Part shown: piece after piece, positions 13,497 to 21,265 of the stretch
Numbering within the stretch: position 1 is the first letter of the stretch
How the letters are laid out: each line of letters begins with the position of its first letter
Origin: a virus
DNA length: 48,980 nucleotides
Direction: 5' to 3' (one strand)
IMG/VR virus record: IMGVR_UViG_3300049827_000334
Coordinates: 1 to 48,980 of that record
Translations under genes and position numbers: made by a program
The notes under the pieces: generated by a model
Told to the model about the DNA's origin: nothing
Databases searched by the model: none
What the model saw: the letters and a program-made list of their open reading frames with translations, nothing else

Positions 13497-14210
13497 ATGT
13501 CTCAAATCACGCAAACTAAACTCAAGGATCTTAATATCCTCAAGCTTTACGAGCATTATGCTGCTCTCGAAAAGTCTCTGCCTCTTCTCACTCCTGAATC
13601 CCAAGAGCTTGCAAAAGCTGAGCTGGAAGCTTGTGCCCTCTTGCGTTCAGAAAAGATTGATCGCATCTACTACGCAATGGCAGCGCATGAAGATGCGTTG
13701 GAGCGAATCAAGAAAGAAGGAGATCTCATCACACAAGCCAAACGTCACCACGAATCCCAGCTGCGGTCCCTCAAAGGCTTGCTAAGTTATCTACGTCGGG
13801 TGCTGCCTCAGGACTCGAACAAAATCACCGGTCGCAACTACCAGTTCACCCTTGTTAAAAAGAAAGAACTCACCGTCGAGATCTCCACGGACCCGGAGTT
13901 TTGGCACACTGAAGAAAGAGAACTTTATTGCATTGAAGAAACAATCACCACAACCAGAGAAGTTGTATTACGATCACTGTCAGGAGACATTCTCGATAAG
14001 AGAATCGAACCCAAATCAACCACTAAAGTCCTCCCTAACCTCGATGCCATCCGTGACGCCTATCAAGCGGGTCAACAATTACCAGCTGGAGTCAAAGTCA
14101 AACAAGACTACAGCGTACGTTCCACCCGAATCTTCGACAACAAAAGAGTGGACTTGGCTGCATCCGAGTATCCAGGAGAGCTTCTACCAGAAGTTGATTC
14201 CGCCGACTGA
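13497..14210 (+). CDS. Gp157-like phage protein
   Basis: The first 110 residues form a long charged helical region: LYEHYAALEKSLPLLTPES, KIDRIYYAMAAHEDAL, KRHHESQLRSLKGLLSYLRR. This helix layout, ending with a leucine-rich LKGLLSYLRR-type segment, resembles the siphovirus Gp157 family (PF05565), linked in streptococcal phages to replication or phage resistance. The C-terminal half is beta-rich and ends in a conserved-looking GYSVRST-like segment and an acidic tail. Family assignment is by pattern only. Confidence 0.6.
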   Translation: MSQITQTKLKDLNILKLYEHYAALEKSLPLLTPESQELAKAELEACALLRSEKIDRIYYAMAAHEDALERIKKEGDLITQAKRHHESQLRSLKGLLSYLRRVLPQDSNKITGRNYQFTLVKKKELTVEISTDPEFWHTEERELYCIEETITTTREVVLRSLSGDILDKRIEPKSTTKVLPNLDAIRDAYQAGQQLPAGVKVKQDYSVRSTRIFDNKRVDLAASEYPGELLPEVDSAD

Positions 14211-14232
14211 TGGAGATGATGCACGCATCAAG

Positions 14233-14457
14233 ATGAATTGCCATGACCATGCGGTCGAAGACTTTAATCTTCAACTGGAGATGAATGCTCTTGAGATCAG
14301 CATGCTTACTGATGGCAATGAAGTTCTTCCCTACAACGAAGGACGCCTTGATGAACTAGAGCAAAAGAAACTCAAGCTTCTTGTGGGTAAACGCTTCCAT
14401 CAAAATGCATCACATGCCTATTGGTATTGGTTGCAACGCGAGAAAGGAGTTAAATAA
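14233..14457 (+). CDS. Hypothetical protein (74 aa)
   Basis: The frame is open far upstream, through the Gp157-like gene, but the ATG at 14233 (MNCHDHAVEDFNLQLEMNAL) is the first that does not overlap it. Helical and charged, with a His-rich start. No family recognised. Confidence 0.6.
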   Translation: MNCHDHAVEDFNLQLEMNALEISMLTDGNEVLPYNEGRLDELEQKKLKLLVGKRFHQNASHAYWYWLQREKGVK

Positions 14458-14492
14458 ACTGCAATACAATAGGTAGATACGACAGGAGTCTC

Positions 14493-14756
14493 ATGGGCGG
14501 TGATCCAGTGCTGAACAAGTTGATCGCTGGTTTTACCAATGATGGGACTCCATTGTCTGCAACCATTGGTTCCAAGATGGAGCATGGTGTCGTCATCTTG
14601 ACGGCAGCCATGCTTGCCAATGAAAACCTTGCATCTTCAATGGATGCAGAAGAAATGGTTGATGCTGCTATCAACTATTACAACTTGATTCAAGAACGGC
14701 TTGGTTACTATCAGCAGCACCAAGCACATTCGCTCGAGCGTCTGTTAGGTAACTGA
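14493..14756 (+). CDS. Hypothetical protein (87 aa)
   Basis: A good Shine-Dalgarno (GGAG, 14485-14488) precedes the ATG, unlike most genes in the previous block. Mixed helical protein with AAMLANENLASSMDAEEM. No family recognised. Confidence 0.65.
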   Translation: MGGDPVLNKLIAGFTNDGTPLSATIGSKMEHGVVILTAAMLANENLASSMDAEEMVDAAINYYNLIQERLGYYQQHQAHSLERLLGN

Positions 14757-14757
14757 T

Positions 14758-15138
14758 ATGGGCTATGCAAGCCAATTAGCTAGAAGCTACAGCAACCCTG
14801 AATCTGTTTGGAATTCTTTAGGTGCTGTTGGTAGTACCAGTGCATGGGATCGCAGTAGCGCAGATCTTGCTGCATTTGAAAACATTCTCTCAGCTGCAAA
14901 ACTTGGTAAAAAAAGTGGTACTTCAGGTACAGACCGCTACAAACCAGCTGGCCCTCCCGCTTATGGAAGTTTTGCTGGCAGTAGCGCCTTTAACGTAGCA
15001 CAAGCACTATCTCCCGATAATCCAAACAACCCCCTGTTACCACAAAACATCGCAGAAAAACTTGGCAGATATCAAGAAGGTGTGATGGCTGGTAAATACA
15101 TGAAGCCTTTACGTGTTAGTGATCTGTTTGCAGGTTAA
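14758..15138 (+). CDS. Hypothetical protein, Gly/Ser/Ala-rich (126 aa)
   Basis: Starts 1 nt after the previous stop. Low-complexity Ser/Ala/Gly/Pro composition (GTSGTDRYKPAGPPAYGSF) suggests a disordered or structural protein. Together with the next virion-like genes it may belong to the particle. No family recognised. Confidence 0.6.
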   Translation: MGYASQLARSYSNPESVWNSLGAVGSTSAWDRSSADLAAFENILSAAKLGKKSGTSGTDRYKPAGPPAYGSFAGSSAFNVAQALSPDNPNNPLLPQNIAEKLGRYQEGVMAGKYMKPLRVSDLFAG

Positions 15139-15163
15139 ACTGGTTAGGCCATACATCTAAAGG

Positions 15164-15358
15164 ATGGAATCTGTACCGGTCCCCAAGTTAACTGTGTCTC
15201 TTGCAGTCGACATTGAGGTTGCATACAACTCTTTTGAAGGCAAGACTAAGGATGAGATTACTGAGTCTCTTCAAGACGAGTTACATGACCTGCTTTTTGA
15301 GCTGGACCAGGTCACAGGCGTTTACAGTAACTGTACCTCCATCACTTCTTACGACTGA
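15164..15358 (+). CDS. Hypothetical acidic protein (64 aa)
   Basis: Begins MESVPVPKLTVSLAVDIEVA; beta strand followed by an acidic helix (EITESLQDELHDLLFELDQV). ATGA-type overlap with the next gene. No family recognised. Confidence 0.6.
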   Translation: MESVPVPKLTVSLAVDIEVAYNSFEGKTKDEITESLQDELHDLLFELDQVTGVYSNCTSITSYD

Positions 15359-15624
15359 TGATGAACACTGACTACCTGGCTGGCTGGGACGTAGCCGCTG
15401 AGCAGCGTAAGGCTGACTTCATGGAGCACATGTATCAATGCTCTGGTCGCGCCAATGGTGGCCCTGGTGTTGTTGGGCTTTATACAGGGCTATGGCAAGA
15501 ATTTTGCATCCGGGAAGCTGGTCCCATCATGCGGGATCGTTACTTTGAAATGCTTGATGCTGTCCGTGAATACGAAGAAGGCAAGCTGCAAGCGGTAACA
15601 GAACCGGTTCAAATTGTTGCCTAG
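15358..15624 (+). CDS. Hypothetical protein (88 aa)
   Basis: Begins MMNTDYLAGWDVAAEQRKAD; two ATG codons in tandem make 15358 or 15361 the start. Contains a Gly-rich turn (GRANGGPGVVGLYTGLW) between helices. No family recognised. Followed by a terminator. Confidence 0.6.
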   Translation: MMNTDYLAGWDVAAEQRKADFMEHMYQCSGRANGGPGVVGLYTGLWQEFCIREAGPIMRDRYFEMLDAVREYEEGKLQAVTEPVQIVA

Positions 15625-15652
15625 TGCTTACGTTGAACTGACAAACCTTATT

Positions 15653-15682
15653 GGACGTACCACATTGGTGGTGCGTCCTTTT
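15653..15682 (+). terminator. Rho-independent terminator
   Basis: GGACGTACCAC (15653-15663) pairs with GTGGTGCGTCC (15668-15678; one G-U), loop ATTG, followed by TTTT. It ends the 14.5-15.6 kb gene set. It also overlaps the longest frame of the next gene, so that gene should start at 15687. Confidence 0.8.
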
Positions 15683-15686
15683 ACTT

Positions 15687-16037
15687 ATGGAACACCCTCA
15701 CGAACCTATCGATGCCATTAAGAAATGGCAAGACTGGTACAAAAGCCATAGAGTTGTTGCATCCATTGACAACCCCCTTGTGTCAAAAGACAGCCGTGAA
15801 AACATGCATGACACAACCAATGCAATAGAAACGATCGGTAAAGAAATTTGGTTACAAAAAGTGGAAGAACATTTTGCTGATACTCTTGCCGAATTTCAGT
15901 ACGAACTCTCTGGTAAAGACTTTTATAAAGCCTTCTGCAGAGCAGCGCATACCAATATGGAAGTTGCTCGGAAAGAGTATGAGCGGGCAAAAGAATTAGT
16001 TGATATGCTTCAGGATTCACAGCCTGGTCAAGACTGA
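15687..16037 (+). CDS. Hypothetical helical protein (116 aa)
   Basis: Start moved to the ATG at 15687 because the upstream part of the frame is a terminator. Sequence is helical with many charged residues (EVARKEYERAKELVDML near the end). No family recognised. Confidence 0.65.
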   Translation: MEHPHEPIDAIKKWQDWYKSHRVVASIDNPLVSKDSRENMHDTTNAIETIGKEIWLQKVEEHFADTLAEFQYELSGKDFYKAFCRAAHTNMEVARKEYERAKELVDMLQDSQPGQD

Positions 16038-16273
16038 TGTCTCGTTACAATAACGACGAATATCCGACACAAATCTGTGACGACTGTGGAGCCAGCTACG
16101 GTAATTGGTTCAAGAAAGGCTACTACATTGGTCCGCCTCATCATTGCGCTACTTATCACAGCGGAACTTGTGATATTTGCAAGGCTGACAATGTTCCTGT
16201 AACGGAACCACGGGACTATGGACACCTTCGTGCAAAATGGAGGACTGAGATAATAAAGAGAAATGACATATAA
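16037..16273 (+). CDS. Small zinc-ribbon-like protein (78 aa)
   Basis: Two Cys pairs, CDDC near residue 14 and CDIC near residue 45, with a His-His-Cys-x3-His group between them (PPHHCATYHSGTC), form a plausible zinc-binding site. Basic C-terminus. ATG overlaps the previous stop by 1 nt. Zinc binding is likely; role unknown, perhaps nucleic-acid binding. Confidence 0.6.
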   Translation: MSRYNNDEYPTQICDDCGASYGNWFKKGYYIGPPHHCATYHSGTCDICKADNVPVTEPRDYGHLRAKWRTEIIKRNDI

Positions 16274-16276
16274 ACC

Positions 16277-17602
16277 ATGCCTATTTATAGGGAAGCTAAC
16301 GAACGACTTTTGTATGAAGTTGTTAAAGTCCAAACTTGCAGTGGACAGCCACTTGAAGTAACTACTACCTCTGGTGCAAATGTTTATGTCCAACCTGCCG
16401 GCATGGCAGGTGATGCATTTGGACGTACGCGTGTATCAGCACCTCTTACTTTATTTGATTCAAGCCATCGTTACAACGACAATAGTTTATGGTCTACCTC
16501 CAGTGGAGGTGGCGCTACCTATGCATTTAGTCCAAATGAAGGTCTTGTTAACCTCAATGTAACTACTGCATCTGGATCTGAAATTATCAGAGAAACTAAC
16601 AAGGTTTGCTCATATCAACCGGGGAAATCCCTGTTGTTTATGTCAACCTTTGTAATGAATCCTGCAAAGACTAACCTACGACAACGTGTTGGTTACTACG
16701 GTGCTGCCAATGGCATGTACCTGGAAGTCAGTGGTACTACTGGTCCTGCCTTTGTTGAACGTAGTTCTGTAAGCGGAAGCGTTCAAGAAACACGCGTACC
16801 TCAAACAAGCTGGAATATTGACAAACTAGATGGCACTGGGCAATCTGGTATTACTCTTGATATCAGCAAAGCACAGATCCTTTGGTTTGATATCGAATGG
16901 CTTGGACTTGGCACGGTACGTGCTGGGTTTGTAATCAATGGTGCCTTTGTACATTGCCATTCATTCCATCATGCAAACCTAATTACATCTACTTACATTA
17001 CAACGGCATCTTTGCCGTTGCGTTATGAAATTACTAATGTTGGAACCACAGCAAGCAGTAGTACATTAAAACAAGTTTGCTCAACCGTATTGTCGGAAGG
17101 TGGGTATGAATTACGTGGTGACCAAGGAGCAATTGAAACTCCTGTAGCATCACCTCGTTCTTTAACAAACGCATCTACCTTATATCCAATCATTTCTATC
17201 CGTCTTAAAACAACGCCTAATCGTTTAGATGCAATTGTAATTTTGACTGCCCTTTCAATTATGGGTATTACAAATAACGCAAGCTACAACTGGAAGGTTG
17301 CAGTGGGAGGGACTACAAACGCAGGGACTTGGGATACGGTATCGTCCACTTCTTCCGTTCAATACAACATTACAGGAACCAGCTATACAATTGGCACAGG
17401 ACGTGTCCTTGCCAGTGGTTTTACCAACGGTTCAAACCAAGGCTCTGCTGTGATTGATATCCTAAAAGAAGCATTGTTTAAATTCCAGTTGGAACGCAAT
17501 GGTTTGACAGGTACCCCCACAGAGCTGACTCTCCTTTGTGCAAGCGAAGATGGGGGCGCTGAAGTGCTTGCTTCCATGGATTGGGAAGAAGTTTCTCGCT
17601 GA
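16277..17602 (+). CDS. Virion structural protein (adhesin/fibre-type)
   Basis: 441 aa, beta-rich, high in Ser/Thr/Gly/Asn. It contains AFGRTRVSAPLTLFDSSHRY (about residues 50-70), a motif shared by cyanophage structural proteins of the particle surface. The rest looks like a concanavalin-type beta sandwich (FDIEWLGLGTVRAGFVINGA). No enzymatic motif. Position among small ORFs and before the Dps-like gene gives no direct assembly clue. Confidence 0.65.
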   Translation: MPIYREANERLLYEVVKVQTCSGQPLEVTTTSGANVYVQPAGMAGDAFGRTRVSAPLTLFDSSHRYNDNSLWSTSSGGGATYAFSPNEGLVNLNVTTASGSEIIRETNKVCSYQPGKSLLFMSTFVMNPAKTNLRQRVGYYGAANGMYLEVSGTTGPAFVERSSVSGSVQETRVPQTSWNIDKLDGTGQSGITLDISKAQILWFDIEWLGLGTVRAGFVINGAFVHCHSFHHANLITSTYITTASLPLRYEITNVGTTASSSTLKQVCSTVLSEGGYELRGDQGAIETPVASPRSLTNASTLYPIISIRLKTTPNRLDAIVILTALSIMGITNNASYNWKVAVGGTTNAGTWDTVSSTSSVQYNITGTSYTIGTGRVLASGFTNGSNQGSAVIDILKEALFKFQLERNGLTGTPTELTLLCASEDGGAEVLASMDWEEVSR

Positions 17603-17628
17603 TAAACTAGAAAAAGCGCATTAAGACT

Positions 17629-18180
17629 ATGTATACCCCCGGCCCCCAGACGGTTCCCGTAGCTCAAACCCCCACTCCTCAAGCAGCGCCCCAGCCGCAA
17701 GAGAAACCAAAAGCTCCTGGTAAATCAAAGAATGGTGATGTCGGGGCATTTATTCAGCAGTGCATCTCCCTGTGTTCCTACCTCAAGGAACTTCAGACAC
17801 AGGCCCATCTCATTCACCTGAACTACGAGGGGGCGAACTTCCTCGGGGTGCATGCATTCCTTGGAGACCAGTACGAAGCTCATCAGACGCAGTTCGATAC
17901 ACTTGCTGAATTTATTCGCAGCATGGACTACCTGCTGCCAATGTGTGCCAGGGGTCTGGCTGATGCTGGCCCTGGTATCCAACACGTTACCAGCTACAAG
18001 GGTACGGATCAACTCGCCACGTACTACAAGAACCTGGAAGAGCTGGGCATGAAGACCAAAAAACTGGAGCCCATTGCTGCCAAGGCGGGTGCTATTGATA
18101 TTCAAAACTACATGGCTGACCTCTGTGGTCAAGCCTTTAAGGCTGCTTGGTTTGTTAAAGCTACGTTGCGGAATGGTTGA
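17629..18180 (+). CDS. Dps-like ferritin-family protein
   Basis: Dps proteins form 12-mers that oxidise iron and protect DNA. The Dps ferroxidase helix pair is visible: HLNYEGANFLGVH, then DTLAEFIR. By alignment with E. coli Dps, His63, His75, Asp90 and Glu94 match His51, His63, Asp78 and Glu82. The fifth ligand, Asp67, is Gly79 here with Asp80 next to it. The N-terminal 36 residues are a disordered Pro/Gln/Lys tail, as in DNA-binding Dps tails. Length (183 aa) is normal. The gene directly precedes a metallopeptidase (TGATG overlap). It may protect phage DNA, or a particle component, from photosynthetic oxidative stress; that is inference. Confidence 0.75.
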   Translation: MYTPGPQTVPVAQTPTPQAAPQPQEKPKAPGKSKNGDVGAFIQQCISLCSYLKELQTQAHLIHLNYEGANFLGVHAFLGDQYEAHQTQFDTLAEFIRSMDYLLPMCARGLADAGPGIQHVTSYKGTDQLATYYKNLEELGMKTKKLEPIAAKAGAIDIQNYMADLCGQAFKAAWFVKATLRNG

Positions 18181-19052
18181 TGCCAAACCTGTTTCAAAAC
18201 TTTCTTAATCAAGTTGGACAAAGATATAAAGAAGCAGATAAACGTCTTGGTGGTTGGCTGCCAGGGGGTGGTACTGCTTCTCCAGTTACCCGTGCAATAT
18301 TTCCTCCTCAAGTTGCTCCTGCTAGATCAAAAGAGTTAGAAAGAATCACTGGAGTAAAAGGAAGAATTATTGATCCACAAAAGACTCCCAGTCTTGTTTC
18401 AAGTATTGCCCCTGTTTTTTCTGCATGGGGAACAAATGATTATGCCAATCCTTTGCTAGGTGAAATTGGCATGTCTAACTATCAAGGTACGGGTAAATCT
18501 CCGCACGAAGTGTACACAGAAATACATGAGCTTGGTCATTTAAATCCTGCAGATAAGAAATATTATTCTTATGGCGGTGTTGCAGGACGTTTCTTAACTG
18601 GTGTTAGTGAGCGCTTAGGAAAACCAATGCCTCTTCAATTGGCAGGTGGTTTGGCATTACAGTATTTAGACGCGCCAGAAGAAGATCGTGCAGAACGTTT
18701 TGCATCTCGTTTTGCGCAACAACTTAACTACCCTGCTCCTGAAATGACTTCTGAAGGGACTTCTTCCTATGGAGACATGCTAAGAAAACAAGGCAGTGGA
18801 ATCAGTCAAGAAGCTATTAATAGTGTGATCAATCCCTTTGGAATCCCTGAAAAAGTAATTAAAAAAACAACTGAGTTTATCAACCAGCAACAAGCAGCCG
18901 CTCTTCAAAAAGAATTGTCACGTTCACTTCCTAGTTATCGAGAGCGCTTTGCAAACGAAATAAATCCTTCCAAAGAAAATCTAAAAGAATCAGAACGACT
19001 TAACAACTTGGCAAAACAAATAGAAGCTCTAGGGGTTGAGCCAAAGTATTAA
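18180..19052 (+). CDS. Putative zinc metallopeptidase (HELGH)
   Basis: The zinc-binding HExxH motif occurs as EIHELGHLNP (about residues 113-122), and a downstream EEDRAERFASRFA segment about 55 residues later offers the third ligand Glu, as in ImmA/IrrE- and M48-type peptidases. The N-terminus (LFQNFLNQVGQRYKEADKRL) is helical; the C-terminus is long, helical and charged, ending in a coiled-coil-like stretch. It could cleave host or virion proteins; position next to a structural protein and Dps favours a virion-associated role. Start ATG 18180 overlaps the Dps stop (TGATG). Confidence 0.6.
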   Translation: MPNLFQNFLNQVGQRYKEADKRLGGWLPGGGTASPVTRAIFPPQVAPARSKELERITGVKGRIIDPQKTPSLVSSIAPVFSAWGTNDYANPLLGEIGMSNYQGTGKSPHEVYTEIHELGHLNPADKKYYSYGGVAGRFLTGVSERLGKPMPLQLAGGLALQYLDAPEEDRAERFASRFAQQLNYPAPEMTSEGTSSYGDMLRKQGSGISQEAINSVINPFGIPEKVIKKTTEFINQQQAAALQKELSRSLPSYRERFANEINPSKENLKESERLNNLAKQIEALGVEPKY

Positions 19053-19306
19053 CTTGCTGTCCAGTGCTCAAGCCTGTGGCAGTTGCAGCAAAGCGGAATG
19101 CACTTTTCAATCTCTGCTTCGACCCTGTTCCAGGCGTAACCGTGGTTAACCATGGATGATATGTTGTTATCCTTGTCACCTACGTGGTGAAACTCAAGGA
19201 CACGATGATCATCCAACCCACACTTCTCGCACTGCAAAGTCTTCTTGTACTCCAAAAGCTTCTGTCGATTCTTATCGATACGTTTTTTGGCATCAACCCA
19301 AGCCAC
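19049..19306 (-). CDS. HNH endonuclease (free-standing)
   Basis: 85 aa with a zinc-stabilised HNH fold: Cys26-x2-Cys29, LEFHH at residues 37-41, and Cys73-x2-Cys76 in CCNCHRLEH. The layout matches small phage HNH homing-type nucleases. It starts with GTG at 19306 and overlaps the metallopeptidase gene end by 4 nt. It lies next to tRNA-Pro; homing nucleases often sit beside conserved loci such as tRNAs. Confidence 0.85.
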   Translation of the reverse strand: MAWVDAKKRIDKNRQKLLEYKKTLQCEKCGLDDHRVLEFHHVGDKDNNISSMVNHGYAWNRVEAEIEKCIPLCCNCHRLEHWTAS

Positions 19307-19380
19307 GTATAGTTTTTTGTCAACTGTACATATAATTTATCAGTATTCTTGATAAACGTGGTTTATTGAGATTCTTAATA

Positions 19381-19454
19381 TCGGAGATGCAGGATTTGAA
19401 CCTGCGGCCCTCTGCTCCCAAAGCAGATGCGCTACCAAGCTGCGCTAATCCCCG
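19381..19454 (-). tRNA. tRNA-Pro (UGG)
   Basis: On the minus strand: acceptor CGGGGAT pairs with ATCTCCG (one G-U); D-arm GCGC..GCGC; anticodon stem TCTGC/GCAGA with loop TTTGGGA and anticodon TGG (19418-19420); T-arm GCAGG TTCAAAT CCTGC. CCA is not encoded. It could supply CCA/CCG-rich phage genes. Confidence 0.92.
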
Positions 19455-19617
19455 GTATAGGGCGAGAATGTCCACCTACGATGCCTTTTGACTTCGGCCT
19501 CTACGATGTGGCTGAGGGGATCCTTCGTTTAATGCAACGTTCCTTGTTGCACCCTTGGTAATAGATGGAGCAAGTGTGATACACCTCATAAGGATGTAAC
19601 AGTGACTCGCCCTCTAT
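19455..19617 (-). ncRNA. Second candidate structured RNA, next to tRNA-Pro
   Basis: Gene-free between the 211-aa ORF and tRNA-Pro. A closing 7-bp stem (19460-19466 with 19606-19612) encloses: a hairpin 19472-19475/19508-19511 with direct repeats of TACGATG inside; and a stem 19520-19525/19590-19595 that itself holds hairpins 19533-19538/19546-19551 and 19574-19577/19581-19584. All pairings are exact. It is probably transcribed with tRNA-Pro on the minus strand. No known class recognised. Confidence 0.4.
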
Positions 19618-19647
19618 CTGCCCCATCATAAGAGAGGGGGAACAAAA

Positions 19648-20283
19648 TTAGTCTACATGCTTTACTTCATACATGTAATGGTCTGAGGTTTCCAGCTTGC
19701 GTTTATTTTCTACAGAATAAACCGTCAGATCAATTTCATACCCTGGGTTCTCCTTAATACGATTGAAGGTCCAGGCGTTGTCGTACCAAATGATTCGGTT
19801 GTTGGGATACGCATAGTAATTGCCACTCTCCATCTTGAAGAGGTGTGCGCACTTATGCTCAGGAGTCTCTGAGAAATTAAAGTCGGTCGTACCCTTGTTT
19901 TCCCATGACCAATCAAGGGTAAACATGTAGGTACCAAGGGCTTTGTCTCCGTTTGGCTTGATCAACTCTGCCTGTAGACCAACAAGACGGGCGCGTTTTT
20001 GTACATCGATATACGGTGAAAAACAATCCCAATACATCACGTCTTCCAACGGTTCGATGGGTGCATCGGGCTTCCAGCAGAACGCATGGAGTGGACGCCT
20101 TGTCCAGTTCACACCGTTCTCAAGGAAAGCTTCAAACAACGGCACACGTTTCTCAATACTGGCAACACAGTGCACGTCGCACTTGGTCACCTCGCCATGA
20201 CCTTGTGTGTGGTTATAAAGGAACTCATTGCGGATATAGCAAGACCAGTCCGGCAAGTTGTGATTCAAATATGCCACGTACAA
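19648..20283 (-). CDS. Hypothetical protein (about 210 aa)
   Basis: Not recognised. The protein has YLNHNLPDWSCYIRNEFLYN near its start and later YPNNRIIWYDNAWTF, with many Trp, Tyr and Cys residues in an alpha/beta pattern. The longest frame starts with TTG at 20283; GTG at 20277 is another option. A terminator for the upstream minus-strand genes sits right before the start, so the mRNA start is unclear. It neighbours the glycan genes and may act there. Confidence 0.65.
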   Translation of the reverse strand: MYVAYLNHNLPDWSCYIRNEFLYNHTQGHGEVTKCDVHCVASIEKRVPLFEAFLENGVNWTRRPLHAFCWKPDAPIEPLEDVMYWDCFSPYIDVQKRARLVGLQAELIKPNGDKALGTYMFTLDWSWENKGTTDFNFSETPEHKCAHLFKMESGNYYAYPNNRIIWYDNAWTFNRIKENPGYEIDLTVYSVENKRKLETSDHYMYEVKHVD

Positions 20284-20286
20284 AAA

Positions 20287-20308
20287 ATCCCGGTTGTTAT
20301 ACCGGGAT
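20287..20308 (-). terminator. Rho-independent terminator (minus strand)
   Basis: On the minus strand ATCCCGG pairs with CCGGGAT (7 bp, 8-nt loop) and is followed by six T. It would end transcripts of the minus-strand block that runs from 23.4 kb down to 20.4 kb. The 20309-20413 gap also contains a 7-bp hairpin (20343-20359 around CGT) and a GGGAC/GTCCC pair. Confidence 0.7.
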
Positions 20309-20413
20309 CATAACTTCCTTCTCACTCAACCGCTGTGAAGCACCACGTTCGTAACGTGGAGGGACTTTCGACTATTGGTCCCAGAGCTGAATTGCTCCGG
20401 TGTCAGGATATCA

Positions 20414-20581
20414 CTATTTTTTCTTCTTTGCGGCAGCTTCCTTCTTCTTGGCAATCATCTCTTTAAACTTGTCGCGAGCAGCGGCTTGCTTATCAGTAGC
20501 ACCTGCTTTGCCCTTTGGAGGTACAGCTTTACCCTTAGGAGGAACTGCTTTGCTGCTAGCTGGTTTCTTGGCTTGAGCCAT
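20414..20581 (-). CDS. Lys/Ala-rich basic protein with a repeat (55 aa)
   Basis: Begins MAQAKKPASSK, has the repeat AVPPKGK twice in tandem, and ends in a KKKEAAAKKKK tail. Highly basic, with the Lys/Ala/Pro composition of H1-like or DNA-condensing proteins. The frame is intact. Function inferred only from composition. Confidence 0.6.
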   Translation of the reverse strand: MAQAKKPASSKAVPPKGKAVPPKGKAGATDKQAAARDKFKEMIAKKKEAAAKKKK

Positions 20582-20611
20582 AATAATTAAGTATCTCTTT
20601 TGATTATAGAT

Positions 20612-20812
20612 TTACTTACTTTGTTTATAACGACGGGCCGCACGTCCTGCTTGTTTTGCTTTCTCTGTGTTGGGCACAAATTGTTTACCCTCGCGACTGG
20701 CAGCACGTTTCTTTTGATCTGTCTCCTCACGTTCTTCTTTAGATAAAGAAGCCCACGCACTCTCTGGTAGGTAACGCTTTGTATATCCTTTTTGTATAGC
20801 TTTGTCTGCCAT
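20612..20812 (-). CDS. DUF5872 C-terminal half (split family)
   Basis: Reads YTKRYLPESAWASLSKEERE, then TDQKKRAASREGKQFVPNT. This is the C-terminal half of DUF5872, whose members usually carry both halves in one chain. The N-terminal half is the adjacent gene (20812-21096); stop and start overlap as TAATG. Basic and probably nucleic-acid or virion associated; function unknown. Confidence 0.75.
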   Translation of the reverse strand: MADKAIQKGYTKRYLPESAWASLSKEEREETDQKKRAASREGKQFVPNTEKAKQAGRAARRYKQSK

Positions 20813-21096
20813 TACTTAGAGTCCTTGTATTTTTTAGCTGCAGACTTAGCCTTGCCTCTTTTCTCATACTCATCTTTAGTCATCCACTTCTCCTTGCCCC
20901 ACTTCTCCAGAGACTTCTGTTTCTCACCCTTGCCGCCCTTGTAGCCGCCGCCTGCTTCCTTGTACTCCTGGGCTACCAGCTGAGCTTTACGGGCAGACCA
21001 CTGCCCAGGCTTGCCGCCCTTAGAGCCAGCCATTACGCGGTCTTTAATCCGTTCCCGTAACTCTGGTTTGGAATACTTGCTATCATCCTGGGCCAT
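20812..21096 (-). CDS. DUF5872 N-terminal half (split family)
   Basis: Contains KYSKPELRERIKDRVMAGSK, GGKPGQWSARKAQLVAQEYK and GGGYKGGKGEKQKSLEKW, the N-terminal part of DUF5872. The protein stops after about 94 aa and a separate start codon makes the C-terminal half, so the family is split into two cistrons that probably work as a pair. Confidence 0.75.
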   Translation of the reverse strand: MAQDDSKYSKPELRERIKDRVMAGSKGGKPGQWSARKAQLVAQEYKEAGGGYKGGKGEKQKSLEKWGKEKWMTKDEYEKRGKAKSAAKKYKDSK

Positions 21097-21265
21097 CAGG
21101 ATTATCTTTCTTTTCTTCTAATATTTTAGCCCACTTACATGGACGAGCAGACTTAGCCCAATCCTTTGGGGGATTGGGTATCAGTCGCTCTAACTGCCAG
21201 AAGTATTCCTGGAGTCTTTCTTGTTCAGTTGGCTGCCTAAATTTTCTTTTCTGTTCGGCCACCAA
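21083..21265 (-). CDS. Small protein (60 aa)
   Basis: Begins MVAEQKRKFRQPTEQERLQE; basic N-terminal helix, then PNPPKDWAKSARPCKWAKIL. It overlaps the DUF5872 gene by 14 nt. No family recognised. Confidence 0.6.
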   Translation of the reverse strand: MVAEQKRKFRQPTEQERLQEYFWQLERLIPNPPKDWAKSARPCKWAKILEEKKDNPDGPG

